Under the pieces are notes generated by a model. The model worked only from the letters and a program-made list of their open reading frames with translations. It was not told the origin of the DNA and did no database searches. From positions 15,703,118 through 15,767,117 of the forward strand of contig NC_087078.1 of NCBI RefSeq assembly GCF_026151205.1: a stretch of DNA of 64,000 nucleotides, in the 5' to 3' direction. Below are positions 19,951-29,430 of the stretch, one piece after another. Both the position numbers and the translations under genes were made by a program. This DNA is from Bolinopsis microptera (lineage: Eukaryota > Ctenophora > Tentaculata > Lobata > Bolinopsidae). Each line of letters starts with the position of its first letter. Within the stretch, counting starts at the first letter, position 1.

Positions 19951-22900
19951 ATAGAACAAATATATGTGAGAACTGTATCTGCTGCAGCAAACCTATTCGT
20001 GCTGGACACCCATTTATAAATTGCAATAAGTGTGATTGCATCATTCACAAGAGATGTAAAACACAGGAAAACATTGCCACTTTTAGAGAAAAAACTTACT
20101 GCTCAAATTGTATTCAAAATCATGATATAATTCGTTATAATCCATTCTATCAAGCACCTCACTTTTCAAACAACGAACTACTTGACAATGAACCTCACGA
20201 CTATATAGACTCAATAGGTACAATCTCAAAAACTCTTGAGAACTGTCAATCATATTCTACTAAAAACTTCAACAACCTCATAAAGCAGATTCCTCAAACA
20301 ACATCAAAGCGCATATTCTCACACTACTTTCGAAATATTGATGGAAATGGTACTAACTTTGACAAATTGGCCTTAGAATTAGCCTGCATAGACCACAAAT
20401 TTTCTGTGATAGGTTTAGCAGAAACAAACATTGATCCCTGTAATAGTCAGCTGTACCAAATTAAAGACTATACTTCATGTTACCAAAAACGCTTCGTTTC
20501 TAATAAGACACAACAGGTAAAAAGTAAAGGAAGTGGAGTTTCTCTCTACATTCACAACTCCTTTAACTTTAGTGTGATTGAAAAGTTATCTGTTTGTACA
20601 GAGCAATTTGAGTCCCTATTCGTAACAATAAGTAATGCTCCAGAACCAGTAACAGTTGGAGTTGTATACCGCTCACCAAGCAATCCACTTGCTAACTTCA
20701 ATGCACAGTATAAAGAAGTTCTTACTGCACTGAAAGGACATAAAGCATACATATTAGGGGACTTCAATGTTAACATAACCAATTTATCAGGCCCAGATGA
20801 AGATATATTCGAAGAAGTTATTTATAGTCACGGGTTCACGCCCACAATATCCATTCCCACACACCAAATGCCCCACTGCTCAAAAACGTGCATTGATAAC
20901 ATACACACTAATGACATTCACTCATCAACTATATCTGGAGTAATTCAGGATAGTGCTTCACATCACCAGCCCATTTTCTGCCTTCAAGTAATGAATTCTG
21001 ATACTAGTTCGGAACAGAAAAAATCACCGGAAAAAACAACCATTTATTATAACTATAGTAATGCAAACCTTAATAAGCTCTGTGAAGAAATTGAAAACGA
21101 CATAGATACATTTTACCACAGATGTGACTCTTTTGAATCCTTCATGGATCTGTTTCAAGAAAAGATAGATATATCTTGCAAATTGGCTTCACCAAAAACC
21201 ACCAAACGAAATAATATAACAAATCCATGGATCACAAACGGCCTTATCAACTCTGTGGAGAAAAAAGCCAGACTTTATTTTGAATGGAAAAAAACAAAAA
21301 CATTGTTAATTCCAGATGGGGATCTGGAAAGACATAATGTTTACAAGGACTACTCAAAATATCTTAAAATTGCCATAAAAACTGCCAAAACCAGGTATTA
21401 TGCTGAAAAGTTTGAGAAAAATAGCCATAACTCCAAAAAAACCTGGCAAATAATTAACGAGCTTCGTGGCAAAAAGGAGAATCAGCTAAAAGATGACTTC
21501 ATTATAGATGGAACTAGAGTAATTTGTAGGCGGACAATTGCAAACAAATTCAATAGTTACTTTACATCTTTAGCTAGTAATTTAAATGAGAAGGTTTTGT
21601 CCGAGAACCAACTGTCTATCCAACCAATGCAATCATTTGTTGAGTTTATGTCGAAATCAGTCAACAGTTCAATACATCTAGAAGAAACTCATCCTGAGGA
21701 GATTCTTGAAATAATTCAAGAATTCGTTAACGGAAAAGCCAGTGATATACCAATAGCAGTTATCATGAAACCGGCTCATCTCTTATCCAACATATTAGCA
21801 AATTTGTATAATACATGTATTCAAAAAGGCACGTTCCCATCCATATTCAAAATAGGCAAAGTAACTCCTATCCATAAAAAAGATAATAAAGAAAATATTG
21901 AAAATTATAGACCTGTGTCAATATTGCCAATCTTTGGTAAAATATTTGAAAAAATAATATACAAACGGCTTTATACCTTTTTCACTGCTAATGACATTCT
22001 CAGTAATGAACAATTTGGTTTTCGAAAAGGCCACTCAACCTCACATGCACTCCACAAATCAGTTCATTCAATCACAACATCAACATCCAGTGGTAATCAT
22101 GTTCTAGGAATCTTTATTGACCTAAGCAAAGCTTTTGATACTCTTGACCATGGCATTCTCCTGAGGAAACTGGAAAATTATGGGGTTAGAGGTCTAGCTC
22201 TAGGACTTCTAAAAAGCTATTTATCCGATAGATCACAGTATGTTTCATTTCTCAACACTACATCAGAGACTATGAATGTAAAATATGGAGTTCCCCAAGG
22301 TTCCATACTAGGCCCTCTACTTTTCTTATTATATATGAACGACATAATAAACTGTTACAAAGGCGATGAATGCAAATTTGTGCTCTATGCTGATGACACA
22401 AATATATTTATCACTGGACCGTCCAAAGAAGCAACATACTTGAAGGCCAATAAAGTTCTTGATTTCGTATGCAAATTCATGAGAAGTAATCTCTTACATA
22501 TAAATATGTCTAAATGCTGCTACATACATTTTCTACCTGCATACGAATCTGATGAAACCTGCGCCAGGGTTAGGCCGTATGCCAATGAACATGACAAATC
22601 ACAAGGAATATTTATAAATGGACACAAAATTGTCAAGGTTAGCAACACCAAATTTCTTGGTGTAGTAATTGACGAAAAACTTAGCTGGGGCCCACATATA
22701 GAATATCTAAGAAAAAAAATTAGATCCACTACAGGAGCACTTAACAGGATTAAACATTCAGTTCCAGGGGAACACTACCAAAAAATATACTCTGCATTAT
22801 TGGAATCACATCTTGCTTACGGAATAAGTGTTTGGGGCTCAGCTCTCAAAGACCAACCAAACGATAAGCTGTTCATAACTCAGAAACGTTGTATAAGAAT

Positions 22901-23450
22901 CCTTTTTGGAGACCTAAATGCATACCTCGACAAACATGCCACTTGTGCACGAGCCAGACCTTATACAAAACAGAGGTTAGGAGCTGCTTTTTTCGAAAAA
23001 GAGCACACCAAGCCCATTTTTAATCGACTAAAATTGCTTACTGTTCAAAACTTGTACAAATACCACTGTATATCTGAGATATTTCGAATTATGAAATTTC
23101 GCACTCCATACTCGTTGTATTGTACTATAGACTCATCAAAACGTGATACAAGCAATGTCATAATCCTCCCAAGAAAAACCAACACTTTTCTTTATATAGC
23201 CTCCAAATTGTGGAATAGCATACATAAACGGATTCTAAATGAGAATGGGGAAATCCTCACTACTTCTGTAGCTTTGGTTAAATTACGCTGTAAAAGTATC
23301 ATCCTGGGATCTCAATCCATCAACAATAATAACACCTGGACTTACCACAACTTTCACATCGCCCCTCACTCAATCACAGACCAAACCATTTCATCACTCA
23401 CTCACCAAATTGCCGACCCAATATCTATTGAAGTGGCGAAAATTTTCTAG
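19947..23450 (+). CDS. CR1-like ORF2: PHD finger, EEP endonuclease, reverse transcriptase
   Basis: 1167 codons, uninterrupted. Residues about 7-55 form a PHD-type zinc finger (CENC, CNKCDCIIHKRC, CSNC). The EEP endonuclease follows: NIDGNGTNFD (about 130), GLAETNID (about 155, catalytic Glu), GVVYRSPS (about 235) and ILGDFNVN (about 270). The usual SDH catalytic box reads SHH (SASHHQPIF, about 337). RT motifs: NYRPVSILP, FRKGHSTSHAL, FIDLSKAFDTLDH, VPQGSILGPLLF (about 782) and FVLYADDTNIF (about 813). The C-terminus carries the FEKEHTKPIFN stretch shared with the second LINE. The start ATG overlaps the esterase stop. Confidence 0.93.
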   Translation: MNRTNICENCICCSKPIRAGHPFINCNKCDCIIHKRCKTQENIATFREKTYCSNCIQNHDIIRYNPFYQAPHFSNNELLDNEPHDYIDSIGTISKTLENCQSYSTKNFNNLIKQIPQTTSKRIFSHYFRNIDGNGTNFDKLALELACIDHKFSVIGLAETNIDPCNSQLYQIKDYTSCYQKRFVSNKTQQVKSKGSGVSLYIHNSFNFSVIEKLSVCTEQFESLFVTISNAPEPVTVGVVYRSPSNPLANFNAQYKEVLTALKGHKAYILGDFNVNITNLSGPDEDIFEEVIYSHGFTPTISIPTHQMPHCSKTCIDNIHTNDIHSSTISGVIQDSASHHQPIFCLQVMNSDTSSEQKKSPEKTTIYYNYSNANLNKLCEEIENDIDTFYHRCDSFESFMDLFQEKIDISCKLASPKTTKRNNITNPWITNGLINSVEKKARLYFEWKKTKTLLIPDGDLERHNVYKDYSKYLKIAIKTAKTRYYAEKFEKNSHNSKKTWQIINELRGKKENQLKDDFIIDGTRVICRRTIANKFNSYFTSLASNLNEKVLSENQLSIQPMQSFVEFMSKSVNSSIHLEETHPEEILEIIQEFVNGKASDIPIAVIMKPAHLLSNILANLYNTCIQKGTFPSIFKIGKVTPIHKKDNKENIENYRPVSILPIFGKIFEKIIYKRLYTFFTANDILSNEQFGFRKGHSTSHALHKSVHSITTSTSSGNHVLGIFIDLSKAFDTLDHGILLRKLENYGVRGLALGLLKSYLSDRSQYVSFLNTTSETMNVKYGVPQGSILGPLLFLLYMNDIINCYKGDECKFVLYADDTNIFITGPSKEATYLKANKVLDFVCKFMRSNLLHINMSKCCYIHFLPAYESDETCARVRPYANEHDKSQGIFINGHKIVKVSNTKFLGVVIDEKLSWGPHIEYLRKKIRSTTGALNRIKHSVPGEHYQKIYSALLESHLAYGISVWGSALKDQPNDKLFITQKRCIRILFGDLNAYLDKHATCARARPYTKQRLGAAFFEKEHTKPIFNRLKLLTVQNLYKYHCISEIFRIMKFRTPYSLYCTIDSSKRDTSNVIILPRKTNTFLYIASKLWNSIHKRILNENGEILTTSVALVKLRCKSIILGSQSINNNNTWTYHNFHIAPHSITDQTISSLTHQIADPISIEVAKIF

Positions 23451-23620
23451 ACAAATGATATTTCGATATTATTGCTGCAGCAGATACAAATACCAACATT
23501 ATTATATTCCCAAACGTTTAAACCTTTAAATTAACTAGGAAAGTCAATCCTCAACTTGACTTTTACTGTTTTAAACAGATATGATGATATTAACTTAATT
23601 TATTATTATTATTATTATTT

Positions 23621-24139
23621 TTTTTTACATACTCCTTCTTAGTGTGGTGACTTGGGGTCCATAAATATAACAATACAAGCTGATAAACCAAAAAGAACAA
23701 CTGGGGTAGGTAGGTAGCCCTGGTGGGTGCGTAAACTTTACGGTCTGCTCTCTCCAAGATCAGCCTGCTTCTCCATTTTACCGTGAAGCCTAATTTCTAG
23801 TTTTTATAAAATATACAATGCAAGTGCAGGTTTACTAATCTTAATCTACTTAACAACTCAATAGCCCAAGTCACCATACCCGTAGTATATTCCATGGTAA
23901 TAGAAGAGCTTTAAAGTTTTTCAAATTGTTGCTATAATTGATTTAAATAAAAATTTGTTGTTTTCTTTGTTGTTTTCTTGATTATTCTCGTAATCTCGAA
24001 ACCACATTAGCGAAATGCATCACTGGGTCACTGGGCTACGAGCTCAAAGCTGCGAAGGGTTGATGTCGCATGAATCAACTATTTTGGCTTTCATGTTTCA
24101 CAATTTTGCTCACCCGAAAATTTTTATTGTCACTTGACG
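23621..24139. other. Possible LINE 3' region, no gene
   Basis: After the TTA/T run there is non-coding sequence with an inverted pair around GTGGTGACTTGGG (23644) and CCCAAGTCACCATAC (23867). It may be the LINE 3' UTR or an older repeat. Confidence 0.4.
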
Positions 24140-24196
24140 GATCACAGGGGGAGCTGAAACCAGGTTTTCGACCAAACGCTGCCATGTGTAGTCAAA

Positions 24197-24318
24197 TTGT
24201 CATACGTTGTATGACCCGCCGCGCACAAAGTGCGCGGCTCCCCCTGGCCCTGTATCGTCGAAGACGATACAGTGTAACGACCGTGAGGGGTCACCGTGGG
24301 GGTCACCACGTGATACAA
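24197..24318. mobile_element. Hairpin MITE, single copy, 8-bp TSD TAGTCAAA
   Basis: Perfect direct repeats TAGTCAAA (24189-24196, 24319-24326) bracket a 122-bp element with ends TTGTCATACG and CGTGATACAA. It contains the same three hairpins as the 17.6-kb copy: stems GTCATAC, GCCGCGCAC (loop here AAA) and CTGTATCGTC (loop GAA). The unoccupied target survives at 25229-25236, in the other arm of the inverted repeat. Confidence 0.9.
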
Positions 24319-24570
24319 TAGTCAAACGTCGCCAAAAGTTTTGTAGGTTTACAACCTACCAGGACGCGCGCCGAGTTGGACTCGTCGACGGTCCAATATA
24401 TGAAACAGATATTTTACGAGTATCATACGTTAACCAAAAGTTGCTCTCGTCCAACCCAGAAAATTTTACCGCCTATTGGGCTCACTAGAGGTGATAAATT
24501 TTTACAGCACGTTTGGCGTCGCGCGTCACGTCAAGTTCACCTTTCGCACGCTGTATTGAGCCAAGTAACC

Positions 24571-24729
24571 TTGTATCACGTGGTGACCCCCACGGTCGCT
24601 TCACTATAGTAAGTAAAACAAAATTTACCCCCACTATAGTGAAACCCCTATAGTGAAACCCCTGTAGAGTTTCGACGATACAGGGTGAGCCGCGCACTCG
24701 TGCGCGGCGGGTCATACAACGTATGACAA
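24571..24729. mobile_element. Hairpin MITE, third copy, with internal expansion
   Basis: Ends TTGTATCACGTGG and GTATGACAA match the other copies in inverse order to the 24.2-kb copy. The interior has gained repeats of CACTATAGTGAAACCCC, and one hairpin (CTGTATCGTC) is degraded. The flanking octamers AAGTAACC and TAGTAATA agree at 5 of 8 positions, so the duplication has decayed or this is not a simple insertion. Confidence 0.75.
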
Positions 24730-24980
24730 TAGTAATAATGACAACGACATTACTTTGCAAAGTTTAAAAGCTGTGACCTTTTTTTTAGCCCAAAATCAAA
24801 CTTTTCGGTTTAATTCAGAATCTAAGTTGTCCCAAATTTGGCTCCTCAGGATCTAACTTTAAATTTACGAGACGGAAATGTTGTTGAAAACCGGAAGGTT
24901 AGCTATTTATTTTACTTTTTGAGATACACCCCAGCCGGTAGGGTTTCCTGTTGATTGACGATGTCAATCCGTCGAGATCG

Positions 24981-25204
24981 TTGCTCTGCGAAGCAGAGCA
25001 AATACCGTCGATGCGAACGATCGTCGATGCGAACGATCGTCGATGCGAAGCAAAAATGCTAGTAATTCGCGTGGCGCGTCGAAGCGGCGAAGTCCTCCAA
25101 GGTTTCCTGGGAATGAAATCGCTGCATTATGTAAGCCAAGCTCCGCATATGAATATATGTAATTCAATTATGCATACTGACTTGCAAAATGCAGCGATTT
25201 CATT
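24981..25204. repeat. Hairpin and tandem repeat cluster
   Basis: 24981-25001 is a perfect hairpin (stem TTGCTCTGC, loop GAA). Next come about three copies of GTCGATGCGAACGATC (25007-25055), then an inverted pair AATGAAATCGCTGCATT (25112-25128) with its complement at 25188-25204. There is no coding signal. Confidence 0.7.
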
Positions 25205-25374
25205 GGACGAGAGCAACTGTTGGCGACGTTCGACTACAAATGGCAGCATTTGATCGAAAACCTGGTTTCAGCCCCCCTGTGGGATGTTACTCGTCTAAAT
25301 TTCTTCGAAGTAGCGCGCGCCGTTATCTTCTGCCCGCTTTCTTCTGGCCTGATGGCAAGAGCTACGAAGTTAAA

Positions 25375-25450
25375 CGGCTTAGTGGCTCAGTTGGTTAATC
25401 TGCATGGCCATGGCATTGCTTGAGCTAGGTACCCGGTTCGGTTCCCGACT
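25375..25450 (+). mobile_element. tRNA-derived SINE head joined to a LINE
   Basis: A box AGTGGCTCAGTTGG (25381-25394) and B box GGTTCGGTTCC (25435-25445), spaced as in a tRNA. A perfect hairpin follows (25473-25493, stem CTGAGCGTC, loop GTC), and within 100 bp the truncated CR1-like ORF2 opens. It could be a SINE interrupted by the LINE, or a SINE adjacent to its partner LINE. Confidence 0.72.
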
Positions 25451-25529
25451 TTGTCACTAGCCGTTGGGTGATCTGAGCGTCGTCGACGCTCAGCTCAGCT
25501 AAGAATCACATGAGCAGTGAGTGGTCGGT

Positions 25530-28500
25530 CTATGTAGCCCCCCGGTCCACTCAGCCAAATACTCGAAGGGCCCTACAATGAGGGTGCAGAAGACACCCTC
25601 ATCCAAAAATTTTGTCATACCCTCGAGAGCTGTAAACGTTATTCCAAACGTGAATTCACAGAAGTAGCTACAAAAATCAGCAGTGGTGATGGGTCCTTCC
25701 TCTCAGCACTGTTCCTCAACATTGATGGCAATGCCAGTAATTTCGATACATTCCAAGTTGAACTCAAACGATTATCTCATCCATTTGATGTTCTTGGACT
25801 TGCTGAAACCAACGTTGGTAGTAGCTTACAAGAATTATACCAGATCCCATCTTACACCAGTTTTTATCAAAATACCCTCCCAGATAAGAAAAAGGGCACT
25901 GGGGTTGCGCTTTATGTCTCAGACAACCTTAACACTGTTGTCCTAGAAAAGTTATCCTACTGTACTGTAAACATTGAATGCTTATTCGCCGAAATCACTG
26001 ATAGCACTGGTGTTGGGGTTGTCTACGGAGTTGTATACCGTCCCCCTAGTGGCTGCCTTGAGGCTTTTTGTGAAATTTTACAAACCATTGCTAAGCAGAT
26101 ATCCGGCAAGCCCTTTCGTTTGCTTGGCGACTTTAACTCAGACCTCTTCAAAGTTTCGTCACACAACCAGTTATTTGAAGACACTATAATTAGTAATGGT
26201 TTGTATCCATCCATCTCAATTGCTACCCACTTCCGGCCTAATTGTAAAAACTCGTGTATAGATAACATCCTAGTTAGTGATATTGATAATGTTTTGCTCT
26301 CTGGTGTACTTCAGGATAGATTAAGTGAACACACGTTCATATTCTCCTTCACCTCAACCCCGGCCCCAAGAAATAAGAACAATGAAAAACATGTCCGCTA
26401 CTACGACTACTCAAGTACCAAGCTTAAAAATTTTGTTTCTGACCTTGAGGTGAAGGTGAATCAGCTGTCCCAATCTTCAGATTTTTGCGAATTTGTCGAT
26501 TGCTTCAAATCCACCCTTGACAAGCACTGTAAATTAGAAGTACCGAAAACGACCAAAAGAACACCAAAGCTTAATCCTTGGATTACAGATGGAATCATCC
26601 TCTCAATTGACAGAAAACATGAGCTTTGTAAAGAATGGTCAGATACAGTAACAAATAAAGATCCATCTGGCAATGTCCTTCTTTATAAGATATTTAGTGA
26701 CTATCGTAGGATGCTTAAGGGTATCATAAAGGCAGCCAAACGCTCCTATTACTGTAACGAAATCTATAAAAACATTGAAAGCAGTAAGAAAACTTGGCAG
26801 ATAATAAATGAGCTTAGGGGCAAAAGAAAGAAAACAACCAAACCACCTTTCATCATCAATAATGAAAGAATCTCGAACAGGAGAGCAATTGCCAATGGTT
26901 TTAATTCCTGGTTCGTATCAATTGCTCCCAAGCTCAATGAAACTATCACAACTGACTTGTCTTCTGGTATTCCAATTCTCCCCATGAAAACATTCCATGA
27001 CTTCCTTAGCCCTAGTAACTCTCGATCTATTATGTTAGAGGACAGCACTCCTGAGGAGGTTCTAAGAATAATCAAAGAATTCGAGAATGGAAAGGCCAGT
27101 GATATTCCCATAACCGTTATTAAAACTTCGTCCCACGTTATTGCACCAATTATCAGTAGATACTTAAACAAGCTTATGTCAAATGGTATATTCCCTGATA
27201 TACTTAAGACTGGCAGAATCACACCTGTCTTCAAAAAAGGTAATCCAGAAGAAATAGAAAACTACCGTCCTATATCCACCTTGTCCATATTTGGCAAAAT
27301 ATTTGAGAAAATCATATATTCTAGGATTTATTCGTTTGTCAGCTCTCAGGGAATAATATCTAAGACTCAGTTTGGTTTCAGGCAATCGCACTCAACCTCC
27401 CATGCAGTAAACTACTCTGTTGACCTCATATCTAAGCACATCAAATTGAAGCACCATGTGTTAGGCATATTCATCGACCTCAGCAAAGCTTTCGATACTA
27501 TAGATCACTCAACATTACTTACCAAACTAGAAAGGTATGGCATCCGTGGCGTGGCAAACGATCTGATCAAGAGCTACCTAACTAATCGATTTCAGTACAC
27601 TGATGTTGTAGGAGAAAAGTCCGACCTACTTCCAATAAAATTTGGGGTTCCCCAGGGGTCAATTCTCGGACCCCTTCTATTCCTACTTTACATAAATGAT
27701 ATCTCTAATAGCTCTAGCTTGGGATCGTTTGTCACCTTTGCGGATGACACCAACATATTTGTTGTTGGTAAAACTGCACAAGAAGCATATGAACGCAGCA
27801 ACGCCCTACTTTCAAACCTTCAAACATACATGCGGGCTAACAAGCTTCACATAAACATGTCAAAATGCTGCTACATTCACTTTAGACCTAAGTCACGTAC
27901 TGAAGCAAACGTTGAAGAAGAATTCATAATGAATATAGACAACTACCCCATCAAAAGAGTAACGTCAGCTAGATTTTTAGGAGTCGTCATTGACGAAAAT
28001 CTAACATGGGAAGAACATATAATAGCCCTAAAACGAAAGCTTAACCATGCCACCTCAACTCTGTGTCGTCTACGCTGCTCCCTCCCAGAATTTCTCCACA
28101 GACAGTTATACTACACTCTTTTTGAATCCCATCTGTCGTACTGCATATCAGCATGGGGTGGGGCAGCTAAAAATCGTATAAGCTCAATATTCACTGCACA
28201 GAAGTGCTGTCTGAGGGTCTTGTTTGGTGATAGAGCAGCCTACCTGGATAAATTCAAAACGTGTGTTCGAACCAGACCATTTACTGACCAGAAACTTGAT
28301 AGTAAATTCTATAAAAAGGAGCACACTAAACCTCTGTTTAAAAACAACGAGATACTCACTGTACAAAATCTTTATACTTACCATAGCTACATAGAATTAT
28401 TCAAGATCATGAAGTTTTCTACTCCTATGTCTATGTACGAAGAGTATTCTCGTTCTTCCAGGAAACCAATGCTTATTATCAATAAACCGGATCCCCCAGA

Positions 28501-28860
28501 CAACCATAACACGAGGTCAACGAAAATATGGAATATAATAACCCCTAACCTTAAAATCTTTGATTGTTCTGTTAGTATTTCTTGCCTGAAATCCAAACTG
28601 AAATCTTCACTACTTTCCAACCAGCATTGTCATGCCGTGTATGACTGGACAAATAAAGACTTTGATATTTGTAACCTTAAATTTTCGTAGGCTCCTGCAG
28701 GGATTCCACCTGACCTCCAAAATTTCATGACCAAATCGACATACTCTGCCAGCGTATTCCTCTGTCAAGTTAAATGTGATGTGTGAGTGAGTAAGTGTAG
28801 TGTAAAGAGATCCTATTTTTATATCCAATTTGAATTCTAATAAAGACCCTAAGCATTATG
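25530..28860 (+). mobile_element. Second CR1-like LINE, 5'-truncated
   Basis: Same family type and orientation as the 17.8-kb element but clearly diverged. ORF1, the esterase and the PHD finger are missing; everything from just upstream of the endonuclease to the ORF2 stop is present. 5' truncation is the normal outcome of incomplete target-primed reverse transcription. The 3' tail runs into AT-rich DNA near 28.86 kb. Confidence 0.88.
25538..28690 (+). CDS. CR1-like ORF2 fragment: EEP endonuclease + reverse transcriptase
   Basis: Open for 1050 codons from just after an in-frame TAG at 25535. There is no in-frame ATG upstream of the endonuclease, so the natural start is lost. Motifs: FLNIDGNASNFDTF, GLAETNVG (catalytic Glu), YRPPSG, RLLGDFNSD, then LSEHTFIF where SDH is expected. 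RT: NYRPISTLSIFGKIFEKIIY, FRQSHSTSHAV, FIDLSKAFDTIDH, GVPQGSILGPLLF and FVTFADDTNIF (FADD instead of YADD). The lack of stops implies a recent insertion. Confidence 0.9.
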   Translation, partial: PPGPLSQILEGPYNEGAEDTLIQKFCHTLESCKRYSKREFTEVATKISSGDGSFLSALFLNIDGNASNFDTFQVELKRLSHPFDVLGLAETNVGSSLQELYQIPSYTSFYQNTLPDKKKGTGVALYVSDNLNTVVLEKLSYCTVNIECLFAEITDSTGVGVVYGVVYRPPSGCLEAFCEILQTIAKQISGKPFRLLGDFNSDLFKVSSHNQLFEDTIISNGLYPSISIATHFRPNCKNSCIDNILVSDIDNVLLSGVLQDRLSEHTFIFSFTSTPAPRNKNNEKHVRYYDYSSTKLKNFVSDLEVKVNQLSQSSDFCEFVDCFKSTLDKHCKLEVPKTTKRTPKLNPWITDGIILSIDRKHELCKEWSDTVTNKDPSGNVLLYKIFSDYRRMLKGIIKAAKRSYYCNEIYKNIESSKKTWQIINELRGKRKKTTKPPFIINNERISNRRAIANGFNSWFVSIAPKLNETITTDLSSGIPILPMKTFHDFLSPSNSRSIMLEDSTPEEVLRIIKEFENGKASDIPITVIKTSSHVIAPIISRYLNKLMSNGIFPDILKTGRITPVFKKGNPEEIENYRPISTLSIFGKIFEKIIYSRIYSFVSSQGIISKTQFGFRQSHSTSHAVNYSVDLISKHIKLKHHVLGIFIDLSKAFDTIDHSTLLTKLERYGIRGVANDLIKSYLTNRFQYTDVVGEKSDLLPIKFGVPQGSILGPLLFLLYINDISNSSSLGSFVTFADDTNIFVVGKTAQEAYERSNALLSNLQTYMRANKLHINMSKCCYIHFRPKSRTEANVEEEFIMNIDNYPIKRVTSARFLGVVIDENLTWEEHIIALKRKLNHATSTLCRLRCSLPEFLHRQLYYTLFESHLSYCISAWGGAAKNRISSIFTAQKCCLRVLFGDRAAYLDKFKTCVRTRPFTDQKLDSKFYKKEHTKPLFKNNEILTVQNLYTYHSYIELFKIMKFSTPMSMYEEYSRSSRKPMLIINKPDPPDNHNTRSTKIWNIITPNLKIFDCSVSISCLKSKLKSSLLSNQHCHAVYDWTNKDFDICNLKFS

Positions 28861-28913
28861 ATCAAATTTTTAGTACAATAGTTATATCAGGGTTGACATC
28901 TATGATTAATATT

Positions 28914-29430
28914 ATAATCAAAGTTTTAGCACATTTTACAGCATAAAATTTAAACAAATGAAAACATATAATGCTCTTAGTGGTAAATGGCCGTTTGTTC
29001 TGAGCTGTATGATTTTTTGACAATCAACTAGCGGGGCAAGGAATGTACTGGCTGGTACCCAATATTCATTTCTTTTTCTCCCTTAAATTTAAACCCCCGG
29101 CCCCCATTGAACACCCAAAATACCTACCGTCCTTAATAATCGTAAAGACCATTTGTTACAAAATAGCTGCTAGAATAATGCATGCCAAATATTCCCTCTT
29201 ACACCCACAAATTATAATGCCTTCCTATCAACGCCTCTAATTTGGTCATTAATCAACCAGACTAGCGTTTTGGTGTGTACAAAAGCTACCAGCCAGTACA
29301 TTCCTTGCCCCGCTAGTTGATTGTCAAAAAATCATACAGCTCAGAACAAACGGCCATTTACCACTAAGAGCATTATATGTTTTCATTTGTTTAAATTTTA
29401 TGCTGTAAAATGTGCTAAAACTTTGATTAT
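28914..29430. mobile_element. Foldback element with 144-bp inverted arms
   Basis: 28914-29057 and 29287-29430 are near-perfect inverted copies (outer end ATAATCAAAGTTTTAGCAC, inner end CTGGCTGGTA) around a 229-bp spacer. TA or TTA may be duplicated at the ends, but the AT-rich flanks make this ambiguous. No convincing protein in the spacer. It abuts the 3' end of the second LINE. Confidence 0.88.

Larger units (their letters stand above)
17815..23620 (+). mobile_element. CR1-like non-LTR retrotransposon, near full length
   Basis: The 5' region contains two copies of GCGCGCATCAAATAATTATC (from about 17822). It is followed by ORF1, an SGNH esterase ORF and a long ORF2 with PHD finger, EEP endonuclease and reverse transcriptase, then a TTA microsatellite and T run (23600-23626). 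Esterase and PHD modules are known in CR1-like elements. ORF2 is uninterrupted over 1167 codons, so the insertion is young. The exact ends are uncertain; related 3' UTR may run to about 23.99 kb. Confidence 0.9.
24140..25330. repeat. Large diverged inverted repeat disrupted by MITEs
   Basis: The left arm (24140-24196 plus 24319-24345) includes AGCTGAAACCAGGTTTTCGA and AACGTCGCC. It pairs with the right arm 25222-25290 (TCGAAAACCTGGTTTCAGC, GGCGACGTT). The left arm is split by the MITE at 24197-24318; the right arm keeps the uninterrupted site. Another MITE copy (24571-24729) and a 16-bp tandem repeat (25009-25060) lie between the arms. Confidence 0.75.

Noticed and set aside
11405-25450. Functional tRNA genes at 11.4 and 25.4 kb
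   Set aside because: Only the A and B boxes are conserved; acceptor and anticodon stems do not form properly.
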